A stretch of 64,000 nt of DNA from NCBI GenBank assembly GCA_963663495.1, contig OY760427.1, positions 2,480,001 to 2,544,000 on the forward strand, read 5' to 3'. The notes under the pieces are model-generated. The model had not been told where the DNA came from and made no database searches. It was given only the letters and a program-made list of their open reading frames with translations. The DNA is from G963663495 sp963663495. GTDB taxonomy: Bacteria; Bacteroidota; Rhodothermia; Rhodothermales; Bin80. Position numbers and translations under genes: made by a program. How positions within the stretch are numbered: the first letter of the stretch is position 1; every line of letters begins with the position of its first letter. Shown here piece after piece: positions 1-8,460 of this stretch.

Positions 1-965
1 TCAGCGCGAGAAAGCCCCAAGTCTGCAGGTGAACTCCCATCGTAGAAGGCCCATAGCAACAGTCCGACCAACAAGAACAACCCAAACTGAACAGCTACTA
101 CGAAACCACTGGTGATTAACGCCTTTTCGCCGTCCTTTGCGTTACGGCAGGTTAGCAAACGCTGAACAATTAGCTGATCGGACCCATGCGAGGCCATAGA
201 AAAGACTGCGCCTCCAATCACTGCCGTGGCAAACACATATGGTTGAGTAATCCACTCTGATAGGGATTGCCCTATACCAAGATTCACAACTTGCGTCTTG
301 CCTTGCGCAGCAGCCGATGACCAAAAGTCAGCATCCACGGATCCAAGCAGCAACATTATTGCCAATACACCTCCACTCAGGTACAGCAACATCTGCACGA
401 CATCCATCCAAACCACAGCACGGATCCCCCCAATCAGCGTATAGGCGACGGTGATCAGTGCCAGCACCAGAATGATATCAAAATAGGACACGGGATTCCC
501 GAACACCGCAATTCCAGCTGAATCTGCAATTACTTTGAGCGGAATAGCCGTGGCGAAAAGGCGGACGCCATCGGCGAGTAAGCGAGTGATAAGGAATGTT
601 ACGGATGCAGTCGCACGCATCCCGTCTCCAAACCGGTCGCCCAGGAAGGCATACGCCGTGACGAGGTTACCCGAGAAGTAGCGAGGTAAGAATACGAGGC
701 TGACGATAATGCGCCCCAGTATGTATCCAATGGTGATTTGCAGGAATGTCAAGCTGCCTCCATAGGCCACGGCAGGTACGCTTATCACGGTAAGCGTACT
801 GGTTTCCGTGGCCACTACAGAAAAGCACACCGCCCACCAGGGCAGGTCCCTCCCACCCAGGAAATAGTCTGATGTGGACCGCTGGCGCCCACCCATCTTG
901 ATGCCTAATGCGGCTACCCCGACGAGATAGACGGACAGAACAACGAAATCAAACGTGGTCAGCAT
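1..965 (-). CDS. Sodium:solute symporter (SSS family), N-terminal part, cut by window edge
   Basis: Reading the minus strand from an ATG at 965 gives an uninterrupted frame that leaves the window at base 1. The protein begins MLTTFDFVVLSVYLVGVAAL, then has the GGRDLPWWAVCFSVVATETS stretch typical of the sodium/solute symporter (SSS, LeuT-fold) family, followed by alternating hydrophobic helices (for example ITVAYTLIGGIRAVVWMDV and FVVAVQFGLFLLVGLLLWAF). Members import sugars, myo-inositol, proline or other solutes with Na+. About 321 residues are visible, so the C-terminal third or more is missing. It lies 93 bp downstream of a sugar-porter gene on the same strand, so the two may form a carbohydrate-uptake operon. 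Substrate cannot be read from the sequence. Confidence 0.85.
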   Translation of the reverse strand, partial: MLTTFDFVVLSVYLVGVAALGIKMGGRQRSTSDYFLGGRDLPWWAVCFSVVATETSTLTVISVPAVAYGGSLTFLQITIGYILGRIIVSLVFLPRYFSGNLVTAYAFLGDRFGDGMRATASVTFLITRLLADGVRLFATAIPLKVIADSAGIAVFGNPVSYFDIILVLALITVAYTLIGGIRAVVWMDVVQMLLYLSGGVLAIMLLLGSVDADFWSSAAAQGKTQVVNLGIGQSLSEWITQPYVFATAVIGGAVFSMASHGSDQLIVQRLLTCRNAKDGEKALITSGFVVAVQFGLFLLVGLLLWAFYDGSSPADLGLSRA

Positions 966-1058
966 CTATATCTACGCGGGACCAACCGCACCGGAGCCAC
1001 ATCGTAGCGGCCGAGAGGAAATCGGTTCAACAAGTGCATCTGATGGCTTACTAGTGGG

Positions 1059-2420
1059 CTATTCAATGCCGAAACGCTTTTGCAATTCCTCCAATGGGAT
1101 GCCTTTTGTTTCAGGCATGACTTTCAAAACCCATATCAGCTGCCCGACCATGCACAGTGCATAGAAAGCGAAAATATGCGCACCTGAAATCTCTGCAATC
1201 ATAGGAAATGTCAGTGTGACCACTGCAGCCATAAACCAGTGAACAAAACTGCCAAGAGACTGCCCTCTAGCACGTACTGCATTGGGAAACACCTCTCCAA
1301 TAAATACCCATATTACAGCTCCTTGACCGAAGGCATGGGAGGCAATGAATACGATGAGACAGGCAAGTACTATTGGTCCTGTCGTGTTGGTATAGAACGC
1401 GATTGCTGTTGCGCTCAAGCTCACGATATACCCGATAGATCCGACAAACATTAGGCGCCGCCTCCCAAAATGATCTATGATCGCGATCGCCGCCATGGTT
1501 ACCAGGAGATTGGTGCCACCCACGATCACTGACTGCAGCAAGGCAGATGTTCTATCCGCACCTGCCATTTCAAAGATCTGTCGCGTATAGTATATCAGGG
1601 CGTTAATCCCTGAAAGTTGATTGAAGCCCGCAATAGCAACTGCCAGCAGGATGGGCTTCCAGTACTTCCTTTGGAAGAATCGTTCTCTAAGATTGCGGGC
1701 TGCATCGGCGAGGGAAAGTTCAATTGCAGCCACCTCCTTCTCCACGCTCTCGCCATCGTTTCCTACGGCAGCTAGAACCTCGCCGGCTTCTTGACTGCGC
1801 CCCTTGGCAACCAGCCACCGCGGACTTCGCGGATTCAGGGCTAGGAGTAAAGTGAACGCAATTGCGGGCAGGGTCTCCACGCCAAACATCCAACGCCACT
1901 CAAGTTGGCCGAGATCAAACTCGGAAATGACAAAATTGGACACATAGGCGAGGAGGATGCCCAGCACGATATTCAATTGTACCAAGGCGACAAGCCTGCC
2001 GCGATAGCGAGCGGGAGATATTTCGGCTACGTATAGCGGCGCCACCACCGAAGCCCCGCCGACACCCAGGCCTCCGATGAAGCGGAAGATCGCAAAAGAC
2101 CCGGCATCCCATGCGAAGGCGCTTCCCAAGGCTGAAATGGAATACAGCAACCCCATAACCACGAGCACAAAGCGGCGGCCGTACGTGTCGGCAGACTTGC
2201 CAAAGAGCAAAGAGCCAATGATGGTGCCGATTAGAGCCGTTGCGACCAAGGCACCATGCCAGAAGGAGGGGGTGCCGAAGCCTGCAGATAGACTGGAATA
2301 TGCAGGGCTATATAGGTCCCGCAACATCCCCTCTGCGCCGGATATTACGGCGGTGTCAAAGCCAAACAATAGTCCGCCGAGTGCAGCCACAGTTGAAGCC
2401 GTAAGAAGCTTACGTGTCAT
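1059..2420 (-). CDS. Sugar porter family MFS transporter
   Basis: 453 residues, the normal size for an MFS sugar:H+ symporter of the XylE/GalP/AraE group. Diagnostic features are the N-terminal LGGLLFGFDTAVISGA segment, the TYGRR and FGRRR loops after TM2 and TM8, SPRWLV before the central loop, and the closing MPETKG motif that marks the sugar porter subfamily. Twelve hydrophobic segments can be counted roughly. It should sit in the inner membrane and import a hexose, pentose or polyol. The downstream gene is an SSS symporter on the same strand. A tnpB element sits 124 bp upstream of the start, so its native promoter region may have been altered. Family assignment is firm; the substrate is not known. 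Confidence 0.93.
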   Translation of the reverse strand: MTRKLLTASTVAALGGLLFGFDTAVISGAEGMLRDLYSPAYSSLSAGFGTPSFWHGALVATALIGTIIGSLLFGKSADTYGRRFVLVVMGLLYSISALGSAFAWDAGSFAIFRFIGGLGVGGASVVAPLYVAEISPARYRGRLVALVQLNIVLGILLAYVSNFVISEFDLGQLEWRWMFGVETLPAIAFTLLLALNPRSPRWLVAKGRSQEAGEVLAAVGNDGESVEKEVAAIELSLADAARNLRERFFQRKYWKPILLAVAIAGFNQLSGINALIYYTRQIFEMAGADRTSALLQSVIVGGTNLLVTMAAIAIIDHFGRRRLMFVGSIGYIVSLSATAIAFYTNTTGPIVLACLIVFIASHAFGQGAVIWVFIGEVFPNAVRARGQSLGSFVHWFMAAVVTLTFPMIAEISGAHIFAFYALCMVGQLIWVLKVMPETKGIPLEELQKRFGIE

Positions 2421-2544
2421 AACAGCAGGTAGTGATCATTCATTCCACCAGGGTGGCCATGAGGCGGCGTTAAGGATGTGGAGTCCCGGGGGATTCCGAG
2501 TCATTCTCATGATAAACTGTACCGAGGCTCGTCGGACAAGATTA

Positions 2545-3987
2545 GGGAATTATATACGTGAGTGACCGACTGTACACAGTGAGGCACTAGTATCAATTTC
2601 ACGGGTCATAGGGGTCGGTAACTCGAACGCCCCTCGCCGTGCAGAAGCCCCAATCCCGGAGGCCAGTATGTTTGCAGCCGCATTCAGGTCTGCATGATCC
2701 GCATGTCCACAGGACATACACGTGAATTTGCTCTGCGTCTTACGGTTACTCGCTTCTGTGTGCCCACACACAGAACACCGCTGACTGGTATAGGCAGCGG
2801 TAACTTTTATCACCTTGCGGCACTTATAGCCCAGCATCTGATCCAGCTGGCCCCAACCTGTTCGCAGTATCCCACGGTTGAGGCCAGACTTCTGTCTGAC
2901 GTTTGTGCCAAAGCTCTCCATCGTCCCCTTAGCTGAACGTGTCATCGCTTTGATCTTCAGGTCCTCCAGTATCACCGTTGAGGAGCATTTGGCAATACTG
3001 CGACTTACCTGGTGGTTCGCATTCTTGAGGATGTTAGCACGCTTGCACTGTATGCGGGCGATTCTATGCTTCCGCCTGTTACGACGGTTGGAGCCTTTCT
3101 TCTGTCTCGCCAGTCTTCGCTGATGCCGCTTCCGCTTCGTATCCGGTTGTCTGATAATGCTTGTATCGCCCTCTGTGGAGACCATAGCGATCTGCCCGCA
3201 ATTACGGTCAATGCCTACAGCACCGCCGGTATCCTCTATTACAGGTGCCTCCATCTTGTAGCAGATGACAGCATACCCTTTGCCGGCGTTCTTCTTTACC
3301 GTGGCTTTGACGGGTATACCATCAGGGTACAGGTTGCCTCCCCGCCTGCGGAGCGCCATATATCCCATTTTCGGGATATACAGCTTGCCATCCCGAACCC
3401 TTACGTTATCCGGGATCGTGAACGAAGGCGTACTACCACGTCTGGAATGGAATCTCGGTCTTCTCTTACCCTCCTTGAAGGATGCCTTCCATGCATCCGC
3501 CGGATATTTCAATGTGTATCTAACGACACCAAAGGAGTATTCAGGTAGCCACTCGACCGTGCGGCGCAGCTCCGTGAACCGCTTCCCCAGCGAGAAGAAG
3601 CTTACCGAGGGCGGCTTCTCTCCAGCCTCTTTCGCTTTCTTGTAGGCCTCGCTCTGCTCTGCGAGGATGGCATTCCACACAAACCCACACGCACCCGCTA
3701 ATCCAGCAAGGCGCTTGGCTTTACTCCGACTTCCGGGCAACAGCCTGTATGTGGTACTGCGATATGCACTAACCGTTTCGGGCATGGCACTGTGGTATAT
3801 AACTCCCTAATAGATGGAAAGTATATAGCATGCGTACCCACGTGTTGAGTTATTTGAAATAATTGCAGTCTTTTCGTGAAGAGCGGGAACCGATTATGAA
3901 ACACTGGCGAGAGCCATCCTGTCTGCACCACCAAAGCACAAAAAGTAACTCCTGCGAAAACGCGTGGCACTCAGCCATATAACTCCC
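2545..3987 (-). mobile_element. tnpB element with IS1595-like ends and 8-bp TSD (copy 1)
   Basis: A 1443-bp element. The left end reads GGGAATTATATACGTGAGTG and the right end, read inward, GGGAGTTATATGGCTGAGTG. It is flanked by a perfect 8-bp duplication CAAGATTA (2537-2544 and 3988-3995). It holds one tnpB on the minus strand. A third TIR-like copy (GGGAGTTATATACCACAGTG, inward from about 3808) lies just upstream of the tnpB start. The remaining ~180 bp (3808-3987) resembles a collapsed IS1595 element: a stretch like the IS1595 left end seen at 40504 (shared TTGAAATAATTGCAG), the last ~17 codons of the small passenger ORF seen at 42076-42240, and the right TIR. Eight-bp TSDs and such TIRs fit the IS1595 family, not IS200/IS605. 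No transposase is present, so movement must have been in trans (inference). The insertion lies at the stop codon of the hydrolase gene, whose TAA is within the TSD. Confidence 0.85.
2550..3785 (-). CDS. tnpB: TnpB family RNA-guided nuclease (OrfB_IS605 type), full length
   Basis: 411 residues. The RuvC-like catalytic set is visible: Asp in GIDRNCGQ, Glu in VILEDLKIKA and Asp in HADLNAAAN. A four-Cys zinc ribbon (CSVCGHTEAS and CMSCGH) lies between the last two. TnpB proteins are ancestors of Cas12 and cut DNA using an RNA guide made from the end of their own element. The ATG is embedded in a TIR-like repeat and the TAA stop overlaps the element terminus, so the gene fills its unit almost exactly. 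Relative to the other copies it lacks four codons after DTKR (a 12-bp in-frame deletion). It is otherwise open and could be functional. No TnpA (Y1 transposase) is adjacent. Confidence 0.92.
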   Translation of the reverse strand: MPETVSAYRSTTYRLLPGSRSKAKRLAGLAGACGFVWNAILAEQSEAYKKAKEAGEKPPSVSFFSLGKRFTELRRTVEWLPEYSFGVVRYTLKYPADAWKASFKEGKRRPRFHSRRGSTPSFTIPDNVRVRDGKLYIPKMGYMALRRRGGNLYPDGIPVKATVKKNAGKGYAVICYKMEAPVIEDTGGAVGIDRNCGQIAMVSTEGDTSIIRQPDTKRKRHQRRLARQKKGSNRRNRRKHRIARIQCKRANILKNANHQVSRSIAKCSSTVILEDLKIKAMTRSAKGTMESFGTNVRQKSGLNRGILRTGWGQLDQMLGYKCRKVIKVTAAYTSQRCSVCGHTEASNRKTQSKFTCMSCGHADHADLNAAANILASGIGASARRGAFELPTPMTREIDTSASLCTVGHSRI

Positions 3988-3992
3988 CAAGA

Positions 3993-5486
3993 TTACCTCG
4001 GATCAGTGGTCACGGAAAGTATCCACTCCCCGATTAAATCGAGGGCTAGCGGGGCGAAGGTTTCCTCAACCGCTCCGTATTCTGAAACCGCCCCAGTCTG
4101 TGCCGTCTGAAACAGATGGTTTAGACCCTCCAGCTGCAGCACGGTTACGTTCGCGTTACCCCCCTGGGTCAAGGCCTCCTCAATCAAAGGAAGGTTTTCA
4201 TCTGATACTACCTGGGAATCCTTGCTCCCTCCGATTGCTAAGACTGGACATGCAACCTCAGTCAACACAGGCAAGGGATCATGTGCTACGAATTGTCGCA
4301 TCCAAGGGCTGTTAAGCTGAGATACTTGGGCTGAAATGGTTTCTTCAATGTCAACGCCTTCCGGGACGGGACTAGCTTTTGCGTTCTTCAGCAGTATTTC
4401 TCGCAGTTGATCCGCTGCTACATCACGGTCGGGCTCGCTAATGATGATATCAAACAATTGCTGTTGGGCTTGACGTGTCTGCTCCAATGCCGCATTCAAG
4501 GCGGATTCATACGAGGGATTCTCCGCATCAGGACCGCTTGCTGCAAAGTGCTTCCGGACCTGCCGCAGCACTTGGCCCATGATGATAGCATCGCCGCTCA
4601 ACCCGGGTGCAGCAGCCAGCACAAGAAAAGCTACATTCTCAGAAGTAGCAGCGACAATCGGTCCGACAAGTCCTCCCTCACTGTGGCCGTACAGCCCTAT
4701 TGGTACCCCGTCCAGATCGGGTCGTGCAAGAAGAAAGGATAGCGCAGCGCGGACATCACTCGCAAAATCATTCGTGGTGGCGGTTGCGAAGTCACCTGTT
4801 GATTCTCCGATGCCTCTATCGTCAAAACGTAATACCGCGATGCCTTGGCGGGTCAAATAATCTGACAAAACGAGAAACGGTTTGTGGCCGAAAATCTCTG
4901 AGTCACGATTTTGGCCTCCTGATCCGGAAATCAAAATCAGCACACTTCGGGGAGTCCGGCGGCTCGGCATGGTGAGCGTACCGGTCAAGGTGATTTGGGC
5001 ATCGGGATTGCGAAAATACACATTTGTCTCGTCGTAGGGCAGCGGAGCGCCGGGAATTTGCGGTCGATAGGGATCCTCGACTTTATCGACGCGCTGCAGT
5101 TCCAGCGGTAGCTGTACTCCACCTTGCTTCCAGTGTCCCGCGATTGCTTGCTGAGAATTAATCATGAGACCATTAAACACCCCTCCAATCACACTAACGC
5201 TGAGGGTCACAGAATCACCCTCTACGATAATGTGATCCACATGAATGTCTGTGGCGCCTTGGTCAGGACTCGCCATTGTGGCCGCAAACGAACCAGCATC
5301 ATCTCGACTGATATCAAATGAAATGCGCAGAGACTGTCCTCCTCCGATGCTCAGGTTTCCCAACCAAGTCCCAACGAACCTGGTATCTGTGTCGGCGGAT
5401 TGTGCGATGACTGGACGCTGAAGCACGACCAGCACAATGGGCACAATGGATAAAAGAGTTAATACCCGAAGACCTGGAACTATCAT
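3993..5486 (-). CDS. Exported alpha/beta hydrolase
   Basis: 497 residues. An N-terminal signal peptide is likely (LTLLSIVPIVLVVL then VIAQS), so the protein is probably periplasmic or secreted. Residues ~35-150 form a beta-rich domain of the kind found in S9-like hydrolases of this group (FVGTWLGNLSIGGGQSLRIS). The hydrolase fold follows, with an oxyanion region ISGSGGQNRD, the RFDDRGIGES strand-loop, the nucleophile elbow GLYGHSEGG (Ser), a likely Asp in GSKDSQV and His in LEGLNHLF. The probable role is esterase or peptidase; the substrate is unknown. The stop codon coincides with the target duplication of the neighbouring tnpB element, which left the C-terminus intact. Confidence 0.88.
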   Translation of the reverse strand: MIVPGLRVLTLLSIVPIVLVVLQRPVIAQSADTDTRFVGTWLGNLSIGGGQSLRISFDISRDDAGSFAATMASPDQGATDIHVDHIIVEGDSVTLSVSVIGGVFNGLMINSQQAIAGHWKQGGVQLPLELQRVDKVEDPYRPQIPGAPLPYDETNVYFRNPDAQITLTGTLTMPSRRTPRSVLILISGSGGQNRDSEIFGHKPFLVLSDYLTRQGIAVLRFDDRGIGESTGDFATATTNDFASDVRAALSFLLARPDLDGVPIGLYGHSEGGLVGPIVAATSENVAFLVLAAAPGLSGDAIIMGQVLRQVRKHFAASGPDAENPSYESALNAALEQTRQAQQQLFDIIISEPDRDVAADQLREILLKNAKASPVPEGVDIEETISAQVSQLNSPWMRQFVAHDPLPVLTEVACPVLAIGGSKDSQVVSDENLPLIEEALTQGGNANVTVLQLEGLNHLFQTAQTGAVSEYGAVEETFAPLALDLIGEWILSVTTDPR

Positions 5487-5567
5487 GGTGCTGTAGGCGC
5501 GTGGTCAGCTTATCTAGCTGCCACAATATAGCGTTTAGGATTCCAATTCTCGGGTGGAGTGGCATAC

Positions 5568-5795
5568 CTATGCACAGCATTCATAGCACAGGCCCCGATT
5601 GATCAGGCCCTGCAACAAACCTGTAATGGCCTCCGCATTCTCCGCGGTCATCTCCACCATGCCCAAAATCTCCTTATCTCCGCCTGCGGTAATGCCCATA
5701 CATAGAACGATCCACCCCCTGCAAGGTCTTGCCGCCTAGCAGCAACCGGCGCTTTAGAGCCTCCGCCTGTACAGCGGCTCCGGAGGACCTACCTC
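5568..5795 (-). pseudogene. IS256/mutator-type transposase fragment
   Basis: A short minus-strand open stretch encodes MGITAGGDKEILGMVEMT followed by AENAEAITGLLQGLINRGL, which resembles the central catalytic region of IS256-family (mutator-type) transposases (a V-A-I-G-I, G-x-K-E-I-L-G pattern). The rest of the gene is absent and no ends were found. It sits between the hydrolase and the IS1380 gene and is best read as debris. Moderate confidence because the match is short. Confidence 0.45.
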
Positions 5796-5799
5796 CTCC

Positions 5800-5850
5800 C
5801 TGACATCCTCCCTTATTCATGAGGGAGTTAAGTGGCGGGGAATCGTCGTT
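5800..5850. other. Hairpin resembling an IS200/IS605-type end
   Basis: The sequence TGACATCCTCCC, then CTCCCT-8 nt-AGGGAG (stem arms 5808-5813 and 5822-5827), then GGCGGGGAATC, resembles the subterminal hairpin often seen at IS200/IS605 ends. It could instead be a transcription terminator. No adjacent tnpA or tnpB supports a complete element. Confidence 0.25.
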
Positions 5851-5955
5851 TAATATTATGGTGTAATATGTTGATTATACACGGTTTGAATGGGATCCTG
5901 TGCGACGCTCAAACGTTCAGAAACCCCAATACTCATTCACCCTGTAACACACCCG

Positions 5956-7515
5956 ATGCAAGATCCCAAATCCAACCTTCTGTTCGCTTGCCAGTTCAAT
6001 AAATCCGTTAAAGTTGTACGCTCCAAGACCGATAATCTAACATCGGATGCCGGCGTCATTCCTATGCGCCTGCTCATGGTGATCAGCACCTTGGCATGCC
6101 GACTCACTTCCGTGCTTAAGGACAATCGGTCCCAAGCTCGGATTACGCATAGCCTTGAGGAGTTAGTGCGGCAGTTACTGCTGCAACATGTGCAGGGGTG
6201 GGGACTTCAGTCAGATGCGGACAAGCTTCGAAGGGACCCCGCCATGCGCGTGGCCACTTCTTCCAAAAGGGGTATGAGGGCATTACAGGACGATAGGTCC
6301 CTGGCATCCCAGCCAACCATGTATCGCTTCGTGCACATGTTGGCCGGGAAAAAGAATTTCAAGAAGTTGCGCCTTTTTGTAGAGACATTCGCCATGGAGC
6401 ACCTGCTGCAGCGTGGTGGCGGGAAGCGCCGCCCCGAGGTGGTCTTTGATGTGGACGGTGTACCGGTAGATACACATGGCAAGCAGCAGGGCAGCAAGTG
6501 GAACGGATATTACAAGCGCACCATCTTTCTGCCCCTTATCGCCATATGCGGTGAGTCGGGCGACATGTTGGGGGCGGAATTGCGAGGGGGCACGAAGAAT
6601 GTGGTGAAGGACTGCTACGGTTTCATTCGACGCATTGGGCTGGCATTGCGTGAACATGTGGCCGACAAGGTCATTGTCCGATTGGACGCAGGCTTCAACA
6701 GTGGCGAATTATGTGATAAGCTGGAGAACGACCGTATCGGCTACGTGATGCGTCTGAAAGGAAACGATGTGATTGACGGGCTTGCGGCGCCTCATTTGGA
6801 GGGTGATCAGCCGTCGGACGAATGCTACCACGAACTGCGCTACCGTGCAAAGTGCTGGTCCGTAGAGCGTCGTGTGGTGCTCGTGGTTGTTCCGGTGCCG
6901 GGAGAGCTTTTTCCGCGGCATTTCTATCTGATCACCGATCTGGATGTAGAAGCCTATCCGGCAGAGCAGCTTGTGAATCTGTACCGGAAGAGAGGAAAGG
7001 CGGAAAAGCACTTCGGGGAGCTGAATGCGGCTTGCTCCATGGCGCTGTCGTCGGTTCTCCGTCCGAAGACACACTATAAGGGCCGGCCTGTAGTGCGGGT
7101 GCCTGATGAGTCGGAACAGGATGAGTCGGAGCCTGATGAGTCGGAACAGGATGAGTCGGAACAGGATGAGTCGGAACAGGATGAGTCGGAACAGGATGAG
7201 TCGGAACAGGATGGGTCGGAACAGGATGGGTCGGAACAGGATGCCGAGATCCGAGCCGAGAACGAGGTCCTGCTACAGGTATACCTTCTAACTTATCAGC
7301 TCATGCATGTGGGGCGCTGCCTTATGCGAGAGCCTGACGAATCCCAGATAAGTCTGAGCACCTATCGCGAGCGTGTACTCAAGGTGGGGGCCCGCTTCGT
7401 ACAACACGCGCGCAACATCGTTATCCACATTGCCGCCAGCGCAGATGCTGCATGGGAGCAATTTTGGCGACGTTATTGTCAACTCACATGGATCACGCTT
7501 CCCTTGAAGAGCTAG
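5956..7515 (+). CDS. IS1380 family transposase with expanded DESEQ repeat
   Basis: A DDE transposase of the IS1380 type. Shown by the N-terminal LTSDAG motif, VFDVDGVPVDTHGKQQGSK (first Asp region), KVIVRLDAGFNS (second Asp) and YRKRGKAEKHFGELN (Glu region). The frame is open further upstream to 5890, but the internal ATG at 5956 (MQDPKSNLL) fits the family N-terminus better. Residues ~384-428 (counting from 5956) are an inserted acidic block of nine DESEQ-like pentapeptides encoded by a 15-bp tandem repeat; it separates the Glu region from the C-terminal helical part. A decayed second copy at 17.9-18.5 kb has only one such unit. The frame is otherwise open, but whether the enzyme tolerates the insert is unknown. 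Terminal repeats were not identified. Confidence 0.85.
   Translation: MQDPKSNLLFACQFNKSVKVVRSKTDNLTSDAGVIPMRLLMVISTLACRLTSVLKDNRSQARITHSLEELVRQLLLQHVQGWGLQSDADKLRRDPAMRVATSSKRGMRALQDDRSLASQPTMYRFVHMLAGKKNFKKLRLFVETFAMEHLLQRGGGKRRPEVVFDVDGVPVDTHGKQQGSKWNGYYKRTIFLPLIAICGESGDMLGAELRGGTKNVVKDCYGFIRRIGLALREHVADKVIVRLDAGFNSGELCDKLENDRIGYVMRLKGNDVIDGLAAPHLEGDQPSDECYHELRYRAKCWSVERRVVLVVVPVPGELFPRHFYLITDLDVEAYPAEQLVNLYRKRGKAEKHFGELNAACSMALSSVLRPKTHYKGRPVVRVPDESEQDESEPDESEQDESEQDESEQDESEQDESEQDGSEQDGSEQDAEIRAENEVLLQVYLLTYQLMHVGRCLMREPDESQISLSTYRERVLKVGARFVQHARNIVIHIAASADAAWEQFWRRYCQLTWITLPLKS
7105..7239 (+). repeat. 15-bp coding minisatellite, nine units
   Basis: Nine consecutive units of consensus GATGAGTCGGAACAG encode DESEQ, with one DESEP (unit 2) and two DGSEQ (units 8 and 9) variants. 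The repeat keeps frame within the IS1380 transposase. The related relic at 17.9 kb carries a single DKSEQ-like unit at the same position, so the array arose by local expansion after the copies diverged. Confidence 0.95.
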
Positions 7516-8061
7516 CCAAGTCATATTTGCGCCTGCGCTTCGACACCGCAGGCGCCCAACGCGGAAAGCGGAAAGAGAAGGTAGGCAGAGGTGTGTCTAC
7601 CCGACAGACGTCTTCCCAAAATCTCGGTAATGTGACCGCTATCGAGTCGGGAAAAGGGCCTAAACTGGTGTTTTCAGCCCCTCTCATGGTCGTCCCTACG
7701 CATGAACAACGCACAATCGGTCCTGCAGGTACCGAAACAGCACTTTTAGACCCGAACAGGGTACATCATGAATATTGCAGGGACATGGCAGGACTACACA
7801 AGAATCAAATTATATTTCACCTCGGTGACTCTTCTTGGCACACGTGACTGGAGGCACTTATGTGACCACCTTAGGTTGTGTGCGCTACCAAGTGCTGGAG
7901 CTCCGCCGTACACAAAGACGCGCACACCTACCGCCTTGCCAAGACCTGGAAAATATCCTCAATGCCCACTTATGGCTTGCAATGCTATCGCAGTGTGTGG
8001 AGTAGCCCCGTAGGAGCTTTGGTCTTGTGTGGCGATCCCGTACGGTAGACTCGCATCATAA
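7516..8061. other. Intergenic, no gene recognised
   Basis: 546 bp between the IS1380 gene and a tnpB-element remnant. Short open frames exist on both strands but none resembles a known protein or has conserved-looking composition. It probably contains the IS1380 right end, which I could not delimit. Confidence 0.5.
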
Positions 8062-8270
8062 GGGAGTTATATGGCTGAGTGCCACGCGTTTTCGCAGGAG
8101 TTACTTTTTGCGCTTTGGTGGTGCAGACAGGATGGCTTTCGCCAGCTTTTCATAATCGGTTCCCGCTTCTCACGAAAAACTGCAATTATTTCAAATAACT
8201 CAACACGTGGGTACGCATGCGATATAATTGCCAAATATTAGGGAGTTATATACCACAGTGCCATGCCCGA
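8062..8270 (+). mobile_element. Solo left part of a tnpB element (tnpB lost)
   Basis: Starts with the outer TIR GGGAGTTATATGGCTGAGTG and repeats the ~180-bp IS1595-derived segment found upstream of tnpB in the complete elements. It then reaches the inner TIR-like repeat (8241) and the first bases of tnpB (ATGCCCGA, 8263-8270), where similarity stops abruptly. Everything downstream (8271-8460) is unrelated. So this is a truncated relic, with tnpB deleted after its third codon. Confidence 0.85.
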
Positions 8271-8460
8271 TACGTATCCGTCCGGTGAAGTACATTATAA
8301 CCGAGGGTATTTACTCTCTCAATTAGAGTAAGTTAGAGCGCGGTTCGAAGGTTTATGGGCTAGCGTCGGTTGGGTGTGCAGGAGTCAAGTACCTAACAGC
8401 GTATTCGCAGACCCGTACACGGATCTATCGGATGACCCGGGCGCGCCTGTTTAGGGGCTC

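Noticed and set aside
2545..3987. Classical IS200/IS605 or IS1341-type element
   Set aside because: Although TnpB is of the OrfB_IS605 type, the unit has terminal inverted repeats and an 8-bp target duplication, which Y1-transposase elements do not make.
7105..7239. CRISPR-like array
   Set aside because: Units are contiguous 15-bp repeats without spacers and stay in frame within a transposase: a coding minisatellite.
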